64,000 bases of DNA, taken from positions 19,054,835 through 19,118,834 of the forward strand of contig NC_134018.1 in the NCBI RefSeq assembly GCF_040712315.1, read 5' to 3'. Positions 12,880-23,732 of this stretch are shown in pieces (the first letter of the stretch is position 1; every line of letters begins with the position of its first letter). Source of the stretch: Castanea sativa (Eukaryota; Streptophyta; Magnoliopsida; Fagales; Fagaceae). The notes beneath the pieces were generated by a model. It did not search any database and was not told the DNA's origin. It saw only the letters and a list, made by a program, of their open reading frames with translations. The position numbers were made by a program, and so were the translations under genes.

Positions 12880-13083
12880 AAAGATTTGATTAGCAAAATA
12901 ATAGTTTTGGGGCGTAAAACAATTTCCACTAAAAAAACCTAATTTCCCACCCACCTATCAACCACCACTATAGTCTTCGTTACTCCTCCCCACTACACTA
13001 CCATACTTTTTTGACTCAGTCACCTTCGATTGGTAAGCCACCACCCCTTCCACCGGAGACAAATGCTTTTCCAACAATGAACT
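12880..13083. repeat. Host tandem duplicate, copy 1 (split by element A)
   Basis: Sequence such as AGCAAAATAATAGTTTT, CAACCACCACTAT and GATTGGTAAGCCAC recurs in the same order at about 24588-24785. The last bases of this copy continue after element A at 24548. Confidence 0.75.
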
Positions 13084-13893
13084 TGTAGGGGTATTGGGCC
13101 CAATAGTATATGAAGGATGGCCCAACGAAGTATTTTGGGCTGGAAACCCAAAATCCGAAGACATCAAAATGGTCGTGGACTATTTACATATCCAAACACG
13201 TCCGAGGAGTAGATTTGTCCTCGGATTTCAAGGCCGAGGACATAGAAAGAGAAGTTTGGTATCCCTGGGTTATATTATAATGAGTCCTACAATTATGGGG
13301 ATGCACGGTATACGTGGAGGGCGAGAGAAAGAACGGTGGAATGCCTAAAAATAAAGCTGCTACCACCGCCCATACATTAAAAGCTCTGTAAATTGATACG
13401 CTGACTGTATAGATGGAAGGATGGGACCTGAACATCGAGCTTGGAACTTGGTCCCTAATCCCAGCGGGCTTTAGGGAAGAATGGATGGGACAAGTATCCA
13501 AAAAGGGGGATTGCAACCAGAAAAGTGGAAGGTGATGAAGGGAAAGGAAAGGATATAAATAGGAGGAAAGGCATACGAAGAAGGGAGAGACTTTTCTGAG
13601 TAAAAGAGATAGAGCCAATAGTAAATGATAATCAACACTTGTATCCAAACTTGAGAAATATCATTAGAAACCATCCTCGGACACAATCCGAGGACGATTT
13701 CTCAGTCTTACTCTTTGCAAACGATTCTTTGTTCTGTTCTATTGGGCCCAAAGCCCGTTCTTTTTGTAATTGTCTAAACCATCCTTGAAATCTAAATTAC
13801 AAGCCCATCCTCTACAAATTCATTGTAAAGAAAGGCCTTTCAAGCCCATTTTTCTCCCATTCGTAGTTTGGGAACTTGAATTGTGTCCTTACA
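13084..13893 (+). repeat. 5' LTR of element A
   Basis: It starts TGTAGGGGTATTGGGCCC and ends GTGTCCTTACA. A TATA box, ATATAAATAG, is at about 13553-13562. An inverted repeat TCCTCGG-N7-CCGAGGA lies at 13674-13694 downstream of the TATA box, probably within the transcribed leader. Confidence 0.95.
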
Positions 13894-13915
13894 ATTGGCG
13901 CCGTCTGTGGGAATT
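13894..13915 (+). other. Primer binding site of element A
   Basis: Directly after the LTR comes ATTGGCGCCGTCTGTGGG. TGGCGCCGTC is complementary to the 3' end of plant tRNA-Asp (known for related Gypsy elements); the match weakens after ten bases. Confidence 0.7.
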
Positions 13916-13941
13916 TAGTCTTTAAGGAAGTTTAGGACATC

Positions 13942-15966
13942 ATGGTAGGATCAGGACCACAACGCAGTGCGGAGTCCGTGGGCTCTCAGCGTGAGGATCT
14001 CTCCTTGCATCCTGATCACGGAGAGAACCGAGAGGGAAGTGTACATACTACACATACCATCAGAAGTGCAAGTCATTCGCAAGGAGGAAGCAGAGCTCCT
14101 TATGAAAGAAATGCCAGGGCCATGCAGAAGGAGATTGACGGCCTAAAGAGGAGATTGCGCCACGAGAGGCGAAGGAGAACTCCTCCGACCTCTGACCCCT
14201 CTTCGGAAGGATCCGAGGATGACAATTACGGGCAAAGATCCAGAACTCCCCCAGGTGAATATGCCTCTTCCGAAGAAGACAATCTGCATGGGAGACGTGG
14301 CAGAGACTACCCCCCTAGGGGCTTAGGAAATGACGCAATGGGAAGAGCATTGCACCAAATCTCCAGGTCACCCTTCGCGCGCAGATTGGAAGAAGGAAGG
14401 TTGCCTCGGCGCTTCACACAACCGGCCTTCACTCTTTACAATGGTCGGACGGATCCTGTAGAGCACGTAAGCCACTTCAGCCAGAGAATGGCAGTGCATT
14501 CCAGGAATGAAACTTTGTTATGCAAGATTTTTCCTTCTAGCCTAGGGCCCGTAGCCATGAGATGGTTTGACGGCTTAAGGGCAAGCTCCATTGATTCTTT
14601 CAAAGAGCTTACTAGGGCATTTGGTTCTCGCTTTATCACGTGCAGTAGAGTTCCTCGTCCATTGGATTCTTTACTATCCATGGCCATGAGGGAAGGGGAA
14701 ACCCTGAAAACATATTCGGACCGGTACTGGGAAATGTTCAACGAAATTGACGGAGACTTTGACGATGTAGCAATAAGGACCTTCAAGGTCGGCCTACCAA
14801 CAGAGCATGACTTGAGGAAATCCTTAACGAAGAAACCTGTCAGAAGCGTACGTCGACTGATGGATCGCATCGACGAGTACAAAAGGGTTGAGGAAGATCA
14901 GCAGCAGGGAAAGGGCAAGGCGAAGGTTATCCCACAAGAAAGGAGGGATTTCAGGTCGGACCGATACAACAACAATAGGCCTACGCGGGATTTTTCCAGG
15001 AAGGCTGCCACATACCCCCACAAGTGGTCAACACCGTCTTCGGGGAGCCGGTGCAGAAGAATGTTGGAGAAAATAAGGCATGAGCCTTTTTTCAAATGGC
15101 CAAATAAAATGGCAGGGGACCCTTTGAGACGCAACCAAAATCTCCACTGCCATTATCACCAGGAGAGAGGTCATACCACCGAGGACTGTCGCACTTTGTG
15201 GAATCATCTGGAACAATTGGTTAAAGAGGGAAAGCTGAAGCAGTTTCTGTACCAACCCAACGGGCGAGGAAACCAATCGGGAGTGGCAAACCACGACGGT
15301 CCTTCATCCAGACCTCCTCTAGGTACTATCAACGTCATTTTTGCGGCACCTGGTAGGACTGGCTCAGCTCCTTTCAGGGTAATGTCAGTTGCTCGAACAT
15401 TGGCCGAGGAGTCACGGGATCAGCCGAAGAGGATCAAGGCAAGTATCCTGCCAGTCCTAAGGTTCTATCAAGAGGAAAAGATGGGGACCATCAAGCCTCA
15501 AGATGAAGCCTTAGAGGTAACAATCAGAATTGGGAACTATGATGTAAAGAGGGTAATGGTTGATCAAGGTAGTGGTGCAGATATCATGTACCCTGACCTA
15601 TTTAGAGGCTTGAAGTTAAGAGTTGAAGATCTTATGCCATATGACTCACCCTTGATAAGCTTCGAAGGGAGAGCTGTCGTTCCAAAGGGACAGATTAGAC
15701 TGCCTGTGCAATCAGGTCCGGAGGTAGTAGACGTAGATTTCATCGTGGTCGATGCCTACTCTCCCTATACGGCTATTGTGGCGAGACCTTGGCTGCATGC
15801 GTTAGGGGCTGTTTCCTCAACCTTGCATGTCAAAATCAAATTTCATTCTGGAGATCAGGTGGTGGAGTTACTTGGGAGTCAGTCTGTGGCTCGACAGTGT
15901 GTCACGGCTGCAATTCTGCGTCGACCAGAACCAGACTCCCCGTCCTCGGCTAACGGTGAAGCATAG
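13942..15966 (+). CDS. Element A gag-protease
   Basis: 674 codons from the first ATG after the primer site to a UAG. Residues about 160-310 are a retrotransposon Gag domain (FTLYNGRTDPVEHVSHFSQRM through LMDRIDEYKRVEEDQ). A zinc-knuckle-like CHYHQERGHTTEDC lies near residue 402. The aspartic protease motif is VDQGSGADIMY, with the catalytic Asp at about residue 541. Residues about 357-374 (nt 15014-15063) are out of frame relative to element B because of a paired one-base loss and one-base gain. The next ORF is in the same frame after the UAG, which fits expression of pol by stop-codon readthrough. Confidence 0.9.
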   Translation: MVGSGPQRSAESVGSQREDLSLHPDHGENREGSVHTTHTIRSASHSQGGSRAPYERNARAMQKEIDGLKRRLRHERRRRTPPTSDPSSEGSEDDNYGQRSRTPPGEYASSEEDNLHGRRGRDYPPRGLGNDAMGRALHQISRSPFARRLEEGRLPRRFTQPAFTLYNGRTDPVEHVSHFSQRMAVHSRNETLLCKIFPSSLGPVAMRWFDGLRASSIDSFKELTRAFGSRFITCSRVPRPLDSLLSMAMREGETLKTYSDRYWEMFNEIDGDFDDVAIRTFKVGLPTEHDLRKSLTKKPVRSVRRLMDRIDEYKRVEEDQQQGKGKAKVIPQERRDFRSDRYNNNRPTRDFSRKAATYPHKWSTPSSGSRCRRMLEKIRHEPFFKWPNKMAGDPLRRNQNLHCHYHQERGHTTEDCRTLWNHLEQLVKEGKLKQFLYQPNGRGNQSGVANHDGPSSRPPLGTINVIFAAPGRTGSAPFRVMSVARTLAEESRDQPKRIKASILPVLRFYQEEKMGTIKPQDEALEVTIRIGNYDVKRVMVDQGSGADIMYPDLFRGLKLRVEDLMPYDSPLISFEGRAVVPKGQIRLPVQSGPEVVDVDFIVVDAYSPYTAIVARPWLHALGAVSSTLHVKIKFHSGDQVVELLGSQSVARQCVTAAILRRPEPDSPSSANGEA

Positions 15967-15975
15967 CAATCAAAG
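15964..15975 (+). promoter_or_regulatory. Candidate readthrough stop: UAG-CAA-UCA
   Basis: The gag stop UAG is followed by CAAUCA, matching the CARYYA context that promotes readthrough in tobamoviruses. Pol continues in the same frame with no AUG close by. Element B has the identical UAG-CAA-UCA-AAG at 40182-40171 on the minus strand. Confidence 0.7.
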
Positions 15976-18900
15976 TCTCTTCCCATAGCCGAGGTAGATG
16001 AAGCAACGTGTGAAGAATTGGAGAAAATTATCATAGACAATGATCCTGAAAAGTTCTTCCAGGTTGGAGTTCAATTGCCGCAGGAAGAGAAGACAGAGCT
16101 GATTTTATTTTTAAAGAAAAATATGGATGTATTTGCTTGGAACGCGTATGAGGCCCCTGGGGTTGATCCGAACTTCATATGTCATCATTTAAGGGTCAAT
16201 CCAACCGTAGTGCCGAGGAGGCAACCACCTCGGAGGTCCTCAAAGGAACATTCGGAAGCCGTCAAAGAGGAAGTGCTCAAACTCAAAGCGGCAGGGGCTA
16301 TCAAAGAAGTGTTTTATCCTGAATGGTTAGCCCATACTGTGGTGGTGAAAAAGAAGAATGGGAAGTGGAGAGTATGTGTAGATTTCACAGATTTAAACAA
16401 GGCTTGCCCAAAGGACTCATTCCCGATGCCTCGGATTGATCAACTGGTTGACGCTACTGTTGGACATCCTCGGATGAGTTTTCTTGATGCTTTCCAAGGT
16501 TATCACCAGATACCTTTAGCCGTTGAGGACCAGGAGAAGACAGCATTCGTCACTCCTACGGGAAATTATCATTATAAGGTAATGCCTTTTGGCTTGAAAA
16601 ACGCAGGGGCTACCTACCAAAGGATGATGACGAGGATGTTTGAGGCACAGCTAGGAAAAAATATTGAGGTATACGTGGATGATATGGTAGTAAAGAGTAA
16701 AGAAGTTTCTGCACATCTGGAAGATCTGAGCAACACTTTTCAGAAGCTAAGAGAGTATAAATTGCGGCTCAATGCCTCTAAATGCTCTTTCGGTGTGGGG
16801 TCGGGCAAGTTTCTAGGATATATGGTGACTAAAAGATGAATTGAATTGAATCCTGATCTTGTTATTGCAATAAGCAGCTTACACCCACCTCGGAATCCTA
16901 AAGAGGTGCAAAGGCTAACAGTATGACCGTCGCTCTCAACCGATTTATATCTCGGTCCGCGGACAGATGCAGGCCTTTCTTTCAGTTATTAAATAAATGG
17001 AAGGGTTTTGAATGGACCGAGGAGTGTGCAACAGCTTTCCAACAGCTAAAAGAATATCTCTCGCGACCACCAGTTATGTCTCGACCGCAGGTTGATGAGA
17101 TTCGTTTGCATATATTGCGGTGGCTAAACATGCGGTTAGTCCGGTTCTTATCCGAGATGACAATAACATCCAGAGACCGGTGTACTATGTAAGCAAATCT
17201 CTGCATGAGGCGGAGCGGGGTAATTTGCCACGGGAAATAGCTATCTTGGCTGGGGTGCCTGCTCCACGACGACTTCCCCATTCCTTCCCGTCTCATACGG
17301 TTGTTGTTCTTACACAACTCCCTCTCAAATCAATTTTGCGAAGTGCAGATTATATGGGAAGAATTGCCAAATGGGGAACTGTCCTAGGAGCTTTCGATAT
17401 CAAGTATATGCCTCGCACCTCTATAAAGGGGCAGGTCATCGCGGACCTTGTGGCAGAGTTTGCTGAGCCTTCGTTAGAAGACTATCAAGAAGGCATGGGT
17501 AAAAAATCAGTAGGCATGATTTCGTGTGAAGGGCCTCCGTTATGGAAAGTCCATGTTGATGGAGCAGCAAATCAGAGGGGATCAGGTATCGGATTAGTTT
17601 TGATATCCCCAGAGGGTATTACTTTTGAGAAATCCCTAAGATTAGGATTCTCGGCCACCAACAACGAAGCAGAGTATGAAGCGGTCCTCGCAGGGATGAA
17701 CATGGTTCATAAAATGGGAGGAAAGGCGGTGCAAATGTTCTCGGACTCACTATTGGTGGTAGGCCAAGTAGAAGGGAAGCTAGAAGCAAGGGATTCCAGA
17801 ATGCGAGAATACCTAACCCAGGTCAGGTTTATGCAATCTAAATTTGAGTCTTTTCTACTATTGCATGTATCCAGATGTGGCAATACCCATGCCGACTCAT
17901 TAGCCACGCTCGCGACGTCCTCGGCACAAAGTCTACCACGAGTTATCCTCGTTGAAGATCTGTTGAAGCCCACTGGGACGGATGGTAACTCCACTCAAAT
18001 TCTTCAAATTAGGACAGGACCTAGTTGGATGGATCAAATAGTAACATTTCTCAGAAATGACATCCTACCTGGAGAAAAAGCTGAAGCGGATAAGGTTCGC
18101 AGAAAAGCCACTCGTTTCTGGTTATCCGAGGACCAAAAATTGTACAAACGTTCCTTTTCGGGACCATATTTGCTATGCATACACCCCGAGGCAACAGAGC
18201 TACTTTTGGAAGAGCTACACGAAGGGATTTGCGGAAGTCACACAGGAGGAAGGTCTTTAGCTCACAGGGCCCTTACTCAGGGCTATTGGTGGCCAAATAT
18301 GCAGAGAGAAGCGCAAAATTATGCAAAGAAATGTGACCAATGTCAAAGGTTCGCTCCAAATATACATCAACCAGGTGGAGTCCTAAATCCTCTATCTAGC
18401 CCATGGCCTTTTGCCCAATGGGGCTTGGACATTGTTGGACCCTTCCCCAAAGCAACGGGAAACCGACGGTGGCTTCTCGTGGGAACAGATTACTTTACCA
18501 AATGGGTTGAAGCTGAGCCATTATCAAACATCAGAGACCCGGAAGCAACAAAGTTTGTATGCACGAATAACGTTACCAGGTACAGCATCCCTCATACTAT
18601 CATTACAGATAACGGTTTACAATTTGATAGCAAAGCCTTTCGGAAATACTGCTGTGATCTGGGCATTACGAATAGATATTCCACTCCGGCTTATCCCCAA
18701 GGAAATGGGCAAGCCGAAGCGGTCAACAAAGTAATAGTGAGCGGACTCAAAAAGAGGTTGGGTGACGCCAAGGGGAGGTGGGTGGAAGAACTGCCACATG
18801 TCTTGTGGACGTATAGAACTACACCACGAAGATCCACAGGTGAAACACCCTTCGCCATGACTTATGGAGCCGAGGCAGTAATCCCCTTAGAAACTGGGTT

Positions 18901-19264
18901 CCCAACCCTGAAGAAAAGCTCCTTTATTTCAGATAGCAATGATGATCTATTAATGAGAAACTTAGACTTAGTTGAGGAACGGCGAGAAAGCGCCATGGTT
19001 CAACTAGCTTATTATCAACATAAGCTCAAGCAGGGATATGATTCTCATGTGAAACTTCGACCTCTTGGACCAGGTGACTTAGTATTAAGGAAAGTTTTGG
19101 GCACGATGAAGAATCCTGCGTGGGGAAAATTGGGGCCCAACTGGGAAGGACCTTATCGTATTACTTCGGTCGCAGGAATAGGGGCCTACAATCTGGAAGA
19201 TTTGGACGAGAATGTTGTACAACGTCCCTGGAATGTAAATAATCTACGAAGGTACTATTACTAA
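15967..19264 (+). pseudogene. Element A pol (reverse transcriptase-RNase H-integrase), broken
   Basis: The frame is open from the gag UAG to a TGA at 16837-16839, where element B has a glycine codon. It then shifts frame twice (one base lost near 16921 and one near 17103) and runs open from about 17105 to 19264. Reverse transcriptase shows YVDD at 16672-16683. After the first RNase H comes a second, archaeal-type RNase H starting VHVDGAANQRGSG near 17550. Integrase shows the H-H...CDQC zinc module (18218-18345), the Asp-Asp-Glu triad in LDIVGPFP, ITDNGLQF and GNGQAEAVNK, and a C-terminal WEGPYRI. No chromodomain. As read, only truncated products are possible; the indels could be assembly errors. 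Confidence 0.9.
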
Positions 19265-19320
19265 ATAAAGGGCACTTCGGCCGTTCTTTGTTGTAAACTA
19301 CATTATATTCGTTATCTTCA

Positions 19321-20150
19321 TTCGTCTAAGTATCAAACTGAAACTTGGTATGCCTGGATCCTCGGACCACATACCTCGTCTAAATTGATATTCTTTACTA
19401 AGTGTTAAACAGAACCTAAGTTACGTCTGGTCCTCGGATCATCTACTTTGGGAAAATTAACACTTTAAATTTATTCATCTAAGTATCAAGCTGAAACTTG
19501 GTATGCCTGGATCCTCGGACCACATACCTCGTCTAAATTGATATTCTTTACTAAGTGTTAAACAGAACCTAAGTTACGTCTGGTCCTCGGATCATCTACT
19601 TTGGGAAAATTAACACTTTAAATTTATTCATCTAAGTATCAAGCTGAAACTTGGTATGCCTGGATCCTCGGACCACATACCTCGTCTAAATTGATATTCT
19701 TTACTAAGTGTTAAACAGAACCTAAGTTACGTCTGGTCCTCGGATCATCTACTTTGGGAAAATTAACACTTTAAATTTATTCATCTAAGTATCAAGCTGA
19801 AACTTGGTATGCCTGGATCCTCGGACCACATACCTCGTCTAAATTGATATTCTTTACTAAGTGTTAAACAGAACCTAAGTTACGTCTGGTCCTCGGATCA
19901 TCTACTTTGGGAAAATTAACATTTTAAATTTATTCATCTAAGTGTCAAGCTGAAACTTGGTATGCCTGGATCCTCGGACCACATACCTCGTCTAAATTGA
20001 TATTCTTTACTAAGTGTTAAACAGAACCTAAGTTACGTCTGGTCCTCGGATCATCTACTTTGGGAAAATTAACATTTTTAAATTTATTCATCTAAGTGTC
20101 AAGCTGAAACTTGGTATGCCTCGATCCTCGGATCAATTACTTGGGAAAAA
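19321..20150 (+). repeat. Tandem repeat array of element A, 153-bp unit, five full copies and a partial
   Basis: The word TTCATCTAAGT(A/G)TCAAG restarts at 19474, 19627, 19780, 19933 and 20087, with a slightly diverged first copy at 19321. Each unit has two halves, each carrying a TCCTCGGA word. Copies are nearly identical. The array lies between the 3' end of pol and the 3' end of the antisense gene, in the region where related Tat/Ogre elements are known to carry variable tandem repeats. Confidence 0.95.
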
Positions 20151-20545
20151 TTAATACTTCTGTTCTTTTTTTTTTGACATAAACATCAGATATTTGCATA
20201 GACCATATGCCTTATCTTTACATAGTTCAAACTAGAGATCCAAAATGAAGAATCAAATACTCAAAAAAAAACATCACTTTATGCAGTTCCCGGCATAATT
20301 AAACCCTCCTGGAGTATCAAATTTCAATTCAAGTTGTTGCTAGTAACTTTGGTAAAAGACAAGAAGATGATATTTATGGAATGATATGATCAGCATAAAA
20401 ACAAAAAAAATATATATGTATAAGAATCATCTAAAAACAAACATTCATTCTTGTATTAAATTCCAAAAAAGTACTTTTGCACCTATACTTAGGTATTACA
20501 CTTGGAGACAAAATAAAAATAAAGAAAGGAAAGACAACAAGCAAG
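20151..20545. other. Non-coding spacer between repeats and antisense gene of element A
   Basis: AT-rich, with short A- and T-runs. It is the expected 3' untranslated region of the antisense gene. Confidence 0.5.
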
Positions 20546-23169
20546 TCACTGTTTCAGCTTAATCTTCAGAGGGCCTTTGGAGTCTTGAGGAGATGGAAGC
20601 TGAACCGAGGACCCAACGGCAATTCCTTTGCCTTTGGGATCATCTATCAAGGTTATTGGGTTAGCTTGATCACCCAACTCATCCTTTGAAGATTCCCGAA
20701 GATCACTTGAAGGCTGTACGTCTTCAATTGCCTTTTCTTGTGCAGGGTCAAGTTGTTCAGGGGCATCTTCAGGAAGAGTTGAGTCTTCAGCCAAATCACC
20801 CCCCTTATCCTCGGATGATCCCTGGGCAGCTTCTTGTGCAGTGTCAGGAATGGAAGAAGCGCGAATTGCAGGAGGATAGTAGACACTCTCTGCTTTCCAA
20901 AGAGTGGAAGAGGCATCAACCCCAGCTTGGGAAAGTGCCTCATTCCACACTTGGAGGCAGTAGTGCCTACATACCTCGGGAACCTGAGCCTTGAAGGTTT
21001 CAGTGACCTCCTTCACGCCTATATCATAACCGTCTTGTTCGGCTTGGTCCCTCGAGTTCTCGGCCTCTTCCTTTGCTTTCTCAGCCTTTTTCTTCTCCTC
21101 AATGGCTTCTTCTTTGCCCTTGATGGCTTCTTCTTTGGCCTTCTCAGACTCGTGCAGATCTTTCTTAAGATCCTCTACGAGCCTTCGTGCTACTAAGAGG
21201 TTATCCTCAGCTTGGCGAAGCATTAGGCACTGATCCTCGGCCTGTTTAGTCGTCGTTTTCAGATCAGCCTCTAAGCCCGCCTTGGCACTCTCAACCTTAG
21301 CCAATTTTGCTGTGACCTCCTGCAGTTTCTTCTTATGAAGGTCCGAGATCTTTTGAGCAGTTTCACGCCTGGACTCCTCGGCCCTCAGAGACGTCTAGGA
21401 ATTCATGGCAATCTCTTCCGCCCTAGGGGCAGATTGAACGGCCTACAAACAAAACATATAAACCTTAGACGTATAGATATATATAGGAAATAAAAACAAA
21501 AGTCAAGGTTTTAGAGAAAACTCACCATTGCAAGCTCCTTCTTCAAAGTCATGAAGACGGTGTGGTCCCTTTTCTTTCTCAGCTCAATCATATCCTCGGG
21601 GAGTAACAGTGCTTGCTCCAAAGCATCTGCGACGCATGCCGCTGTCCCTTCATCGGAATTTCTAATGGACGCATCCACGGTGATGACCTCATCGTCCATA
21701 GAAAGGTCAGGAAGCCATACAGGGGCGCGTACGACCGCCTGTTGGTCGGTTCTTCTTTCCGACCTAGTCTGTATGGTGCGGGCTTGCTTTGCACCCTTTT
21801 CAACCTCGGGCTCCTTGGATACAGAACCCTTTCCTACCTCCACAACTTCCTTCCCTTTCGGCTGATCCCTTTTTCTTTTGAGATCAGCTATGTTGGCACG
21901 TTGAGTTTGGGAGGATGGAGGAGGAGGAGGAAGCCTAGCTTCAGGGCGTTTGTCAGCACCCTTTTCTTGAGTCCGAGGGCGCACCTCTTTTGGAGGTTCT
22001 TGGACTCTAGGGTCCTTGTCAGCGCCCTCAAGGACATCTTTCAGGCTGGGTTTAATCTTTCGTTGAATGCCCATAACGTCAAGTTCTTCAGTAGTAACCT
22101 TTGAGATTTGGGTAGAAGTGCCGAGGATGGAAGTTGAGTCTTCAGGAGAGTGGAGTTGATTAAAAACCTCGAACTCGTCCTCGGAATCTGGTACGTCAAC
22201 TTCTTCTTCTTCTTCTTCTTCCTTTACGTAAGGTAGGAAGATGCGGCTTCACCAGAGGTTAAAATTGTGGAGAAAGGAACCGTGGGAATCCCAACCGGAA
22301 CAAATGGTGGCGGTTGGATTGGTTGGGTGACCAAGGTACCTTGAGGAATGGTAGTCCCCCCGGTAGCAAAAAACCCTCCACGGCAACGCTAATCCGAGGA
22401 AGACGAGGATCGCGGGCTTTAATCACGCACTTCGGCGCCCGAAAGGCTTTTGATATTGGAGTGTAGCCGAGGATCGATGAGCCGCACGGAGTTGACCGTC
22501 GGTGTGCACGAAGATCTCGGCTTGTAGGATCCTATCCAATCGCCCGAAATCCACAAGGTTAGGATGACGATCCGCCGCGTGTGGATCCGCAGAGTTGTCC
22601 AAGTAAAAGTGGGTAAGAGTAAGTAAAAAGACGAAAGATAAAAGTATGTAAAAGAAACTTCACCTGGAGTCCCTTCCCTTGTCGGACGGGGAGGCCGTCG
22701 TGCCAATTTCCCGATATGATCGGGAAGTCATTTTTTAGGCCCTTATTTGATTCAAAGGCGGACATTGAATTAGCCTCGACTTCGGGTGTCTAGACTTTAG
22801 GTAATATTCATCTTTTTTGCTTAGGTGATGGAGGTTATAAACCCAGTTCACGTCGTGGTGAGTGAGCCCTAGGTTCATCTTCTCATTTAAAGCGTCTATG
22901 GAACCTAAGATCCTAAAGACATTTGGGGCACACCGGGTGGGAGCCAACCTAAAAGCCCTAAGATAATCCCTAGTCACAGTTCCCATGGGGATTTTCATTC
23001 CCCCTTCGATGAACGCAATCATCGGGATTACAACTTCCCCCGTTTTTCTTTTTGTATAAAACTCTTCCTCGTTACAGTACCTAATGGATACATCCGAGGG
23101 AATTTTGTACTTAACCTTAAACTCGTTCTATTTTTTCGTTTGAATCCACCAGGACGCAAATCTACCCAT
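20546..23169 (-). pseudogene. Element A antisense gene (putative gypsy-type transposon protein with coiled coil), broken
   Basis: Read on the minus strand from ATGGGTAGATTTGC (23169). The N-terminal part has GTVTRDYLRAFRLAP and LGLTHHDVNWVYNL, matching the putative gypsy-type transposon domain. Exon 2 has a Pro/Lys-rich region ending KKELAM, with donor GTGAG at 21525. Exon 3 (from 21442) is a long coiled coil rich in KAKEEA-type repeats, then WNEALSQAGVDASSTLWKAES and a tail ending KGPLKIKLKQ. Intron 2 (21443-21525) and the intron 1 donor (22662) match element B. One-base indels disrupt the frame just after the start, near 22760 and near 22690. The intron 1 acceptor reads TGCGG instead of an AG. 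Function unknown; antisense genes at this position are known in Tat-type elements. Confidence 0.8.
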
Positions 23170-23443
23170 TCTTTTTGAAAAAAGGGGGGGTGTGGAGAAA
23201 AAATAACTATGCCGAGGATGAAAGACACAGTGAAAAAGAGAAGATGGGAAAGAAAAGAAACAAAAGAAAACAAAAAAGCTGATAAGGAGGGGCAGAGTAT
23301 TGAAGAACTTACTTTTAAAAAGGAAGAAAGCACGGTCACCTCGGACAGGGTACTTGATAGACAGAGAGAGAGTACGGGGAGATGAAAAGTGTGGCAGGTA
23401 CGTTATGAGGTTTCTGTAGTGTGAAGAATTTTGAAGAAAATTA

Positions 23444-23454
23444 GTATTTATATG
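23444..23454 (-). promoter_or_regulatory. TATA box of the antisense gene, element A
   Basis: CATATAAATAC on the minus strand, about 275 bp upstream of the antisense ATG and outside the LTR. Element B has GATATATAAATAC at the matching place. Confidence 0.6.
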
Positions 23455-23717
23455 TCAGAAGATGTTTTAAAGCGGGCGAATTCCCGCCTCAACCCAGGAA
23501 TCGCTCTCGACCGTTGGATATGTGTCATATTAATGAAACGTGGGGGACATAGAAGCGCCAACAATCAATTCGGGGGCGTTTCGCATACCGAAGCATTGGG
23601 AACACGCGATGGGTGAGTGAGACGTTATTTCGTCAACAATGTTGCCAAAAGTCTGCAGGGTAACAGGGTCTTTTTAAGTCGAGATTCTATTTTTCTCCCG
23701 AGGTGAAAAAATAAAGA

Positions 23718-23732
23718 AACTCGAGGGGCTAT
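23718..23732 (+). other. Polypurine tract of element A
   Basis: AACTCGAGGGGCTAT directly before the 3' LTR. Element B has TTGAGGGGCTAT in the same place on its sense strand. Confidence 0.7.

Larger units (their letters stand above)
10629..13083. other. Intergenic DNA between the TIR gene and element A
   Basis: It holds the upstream region of the TIR gene, a poly(T) run of about 35 (11571-11605), a poly(C) run of about 18 (11981-11998) and scattered A-runs. No credible gene. The last about 200 bp are the first copy of a duplicated host segment interrupted by element A. Confidence 0.6.

Noticed and set aside
13094..13686. ORFs inside the element A LTRs on both strands
   Set aside because: They lie in promoter and leader sequence, are duplicated in both LTRs and show no domain.
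19321..20150. Regularly spaced repeats resembling a CRISPR array
   Set aside because: The repeats are contiguous 153-bp units without unique spacers, inside a plant retrotransposon.
20686..21196. Plus-strand ORFs opposite the antisense gene of element A
   Set aside because: Shadows of the coiled-coil exon on the minus strand; no domain of their own.
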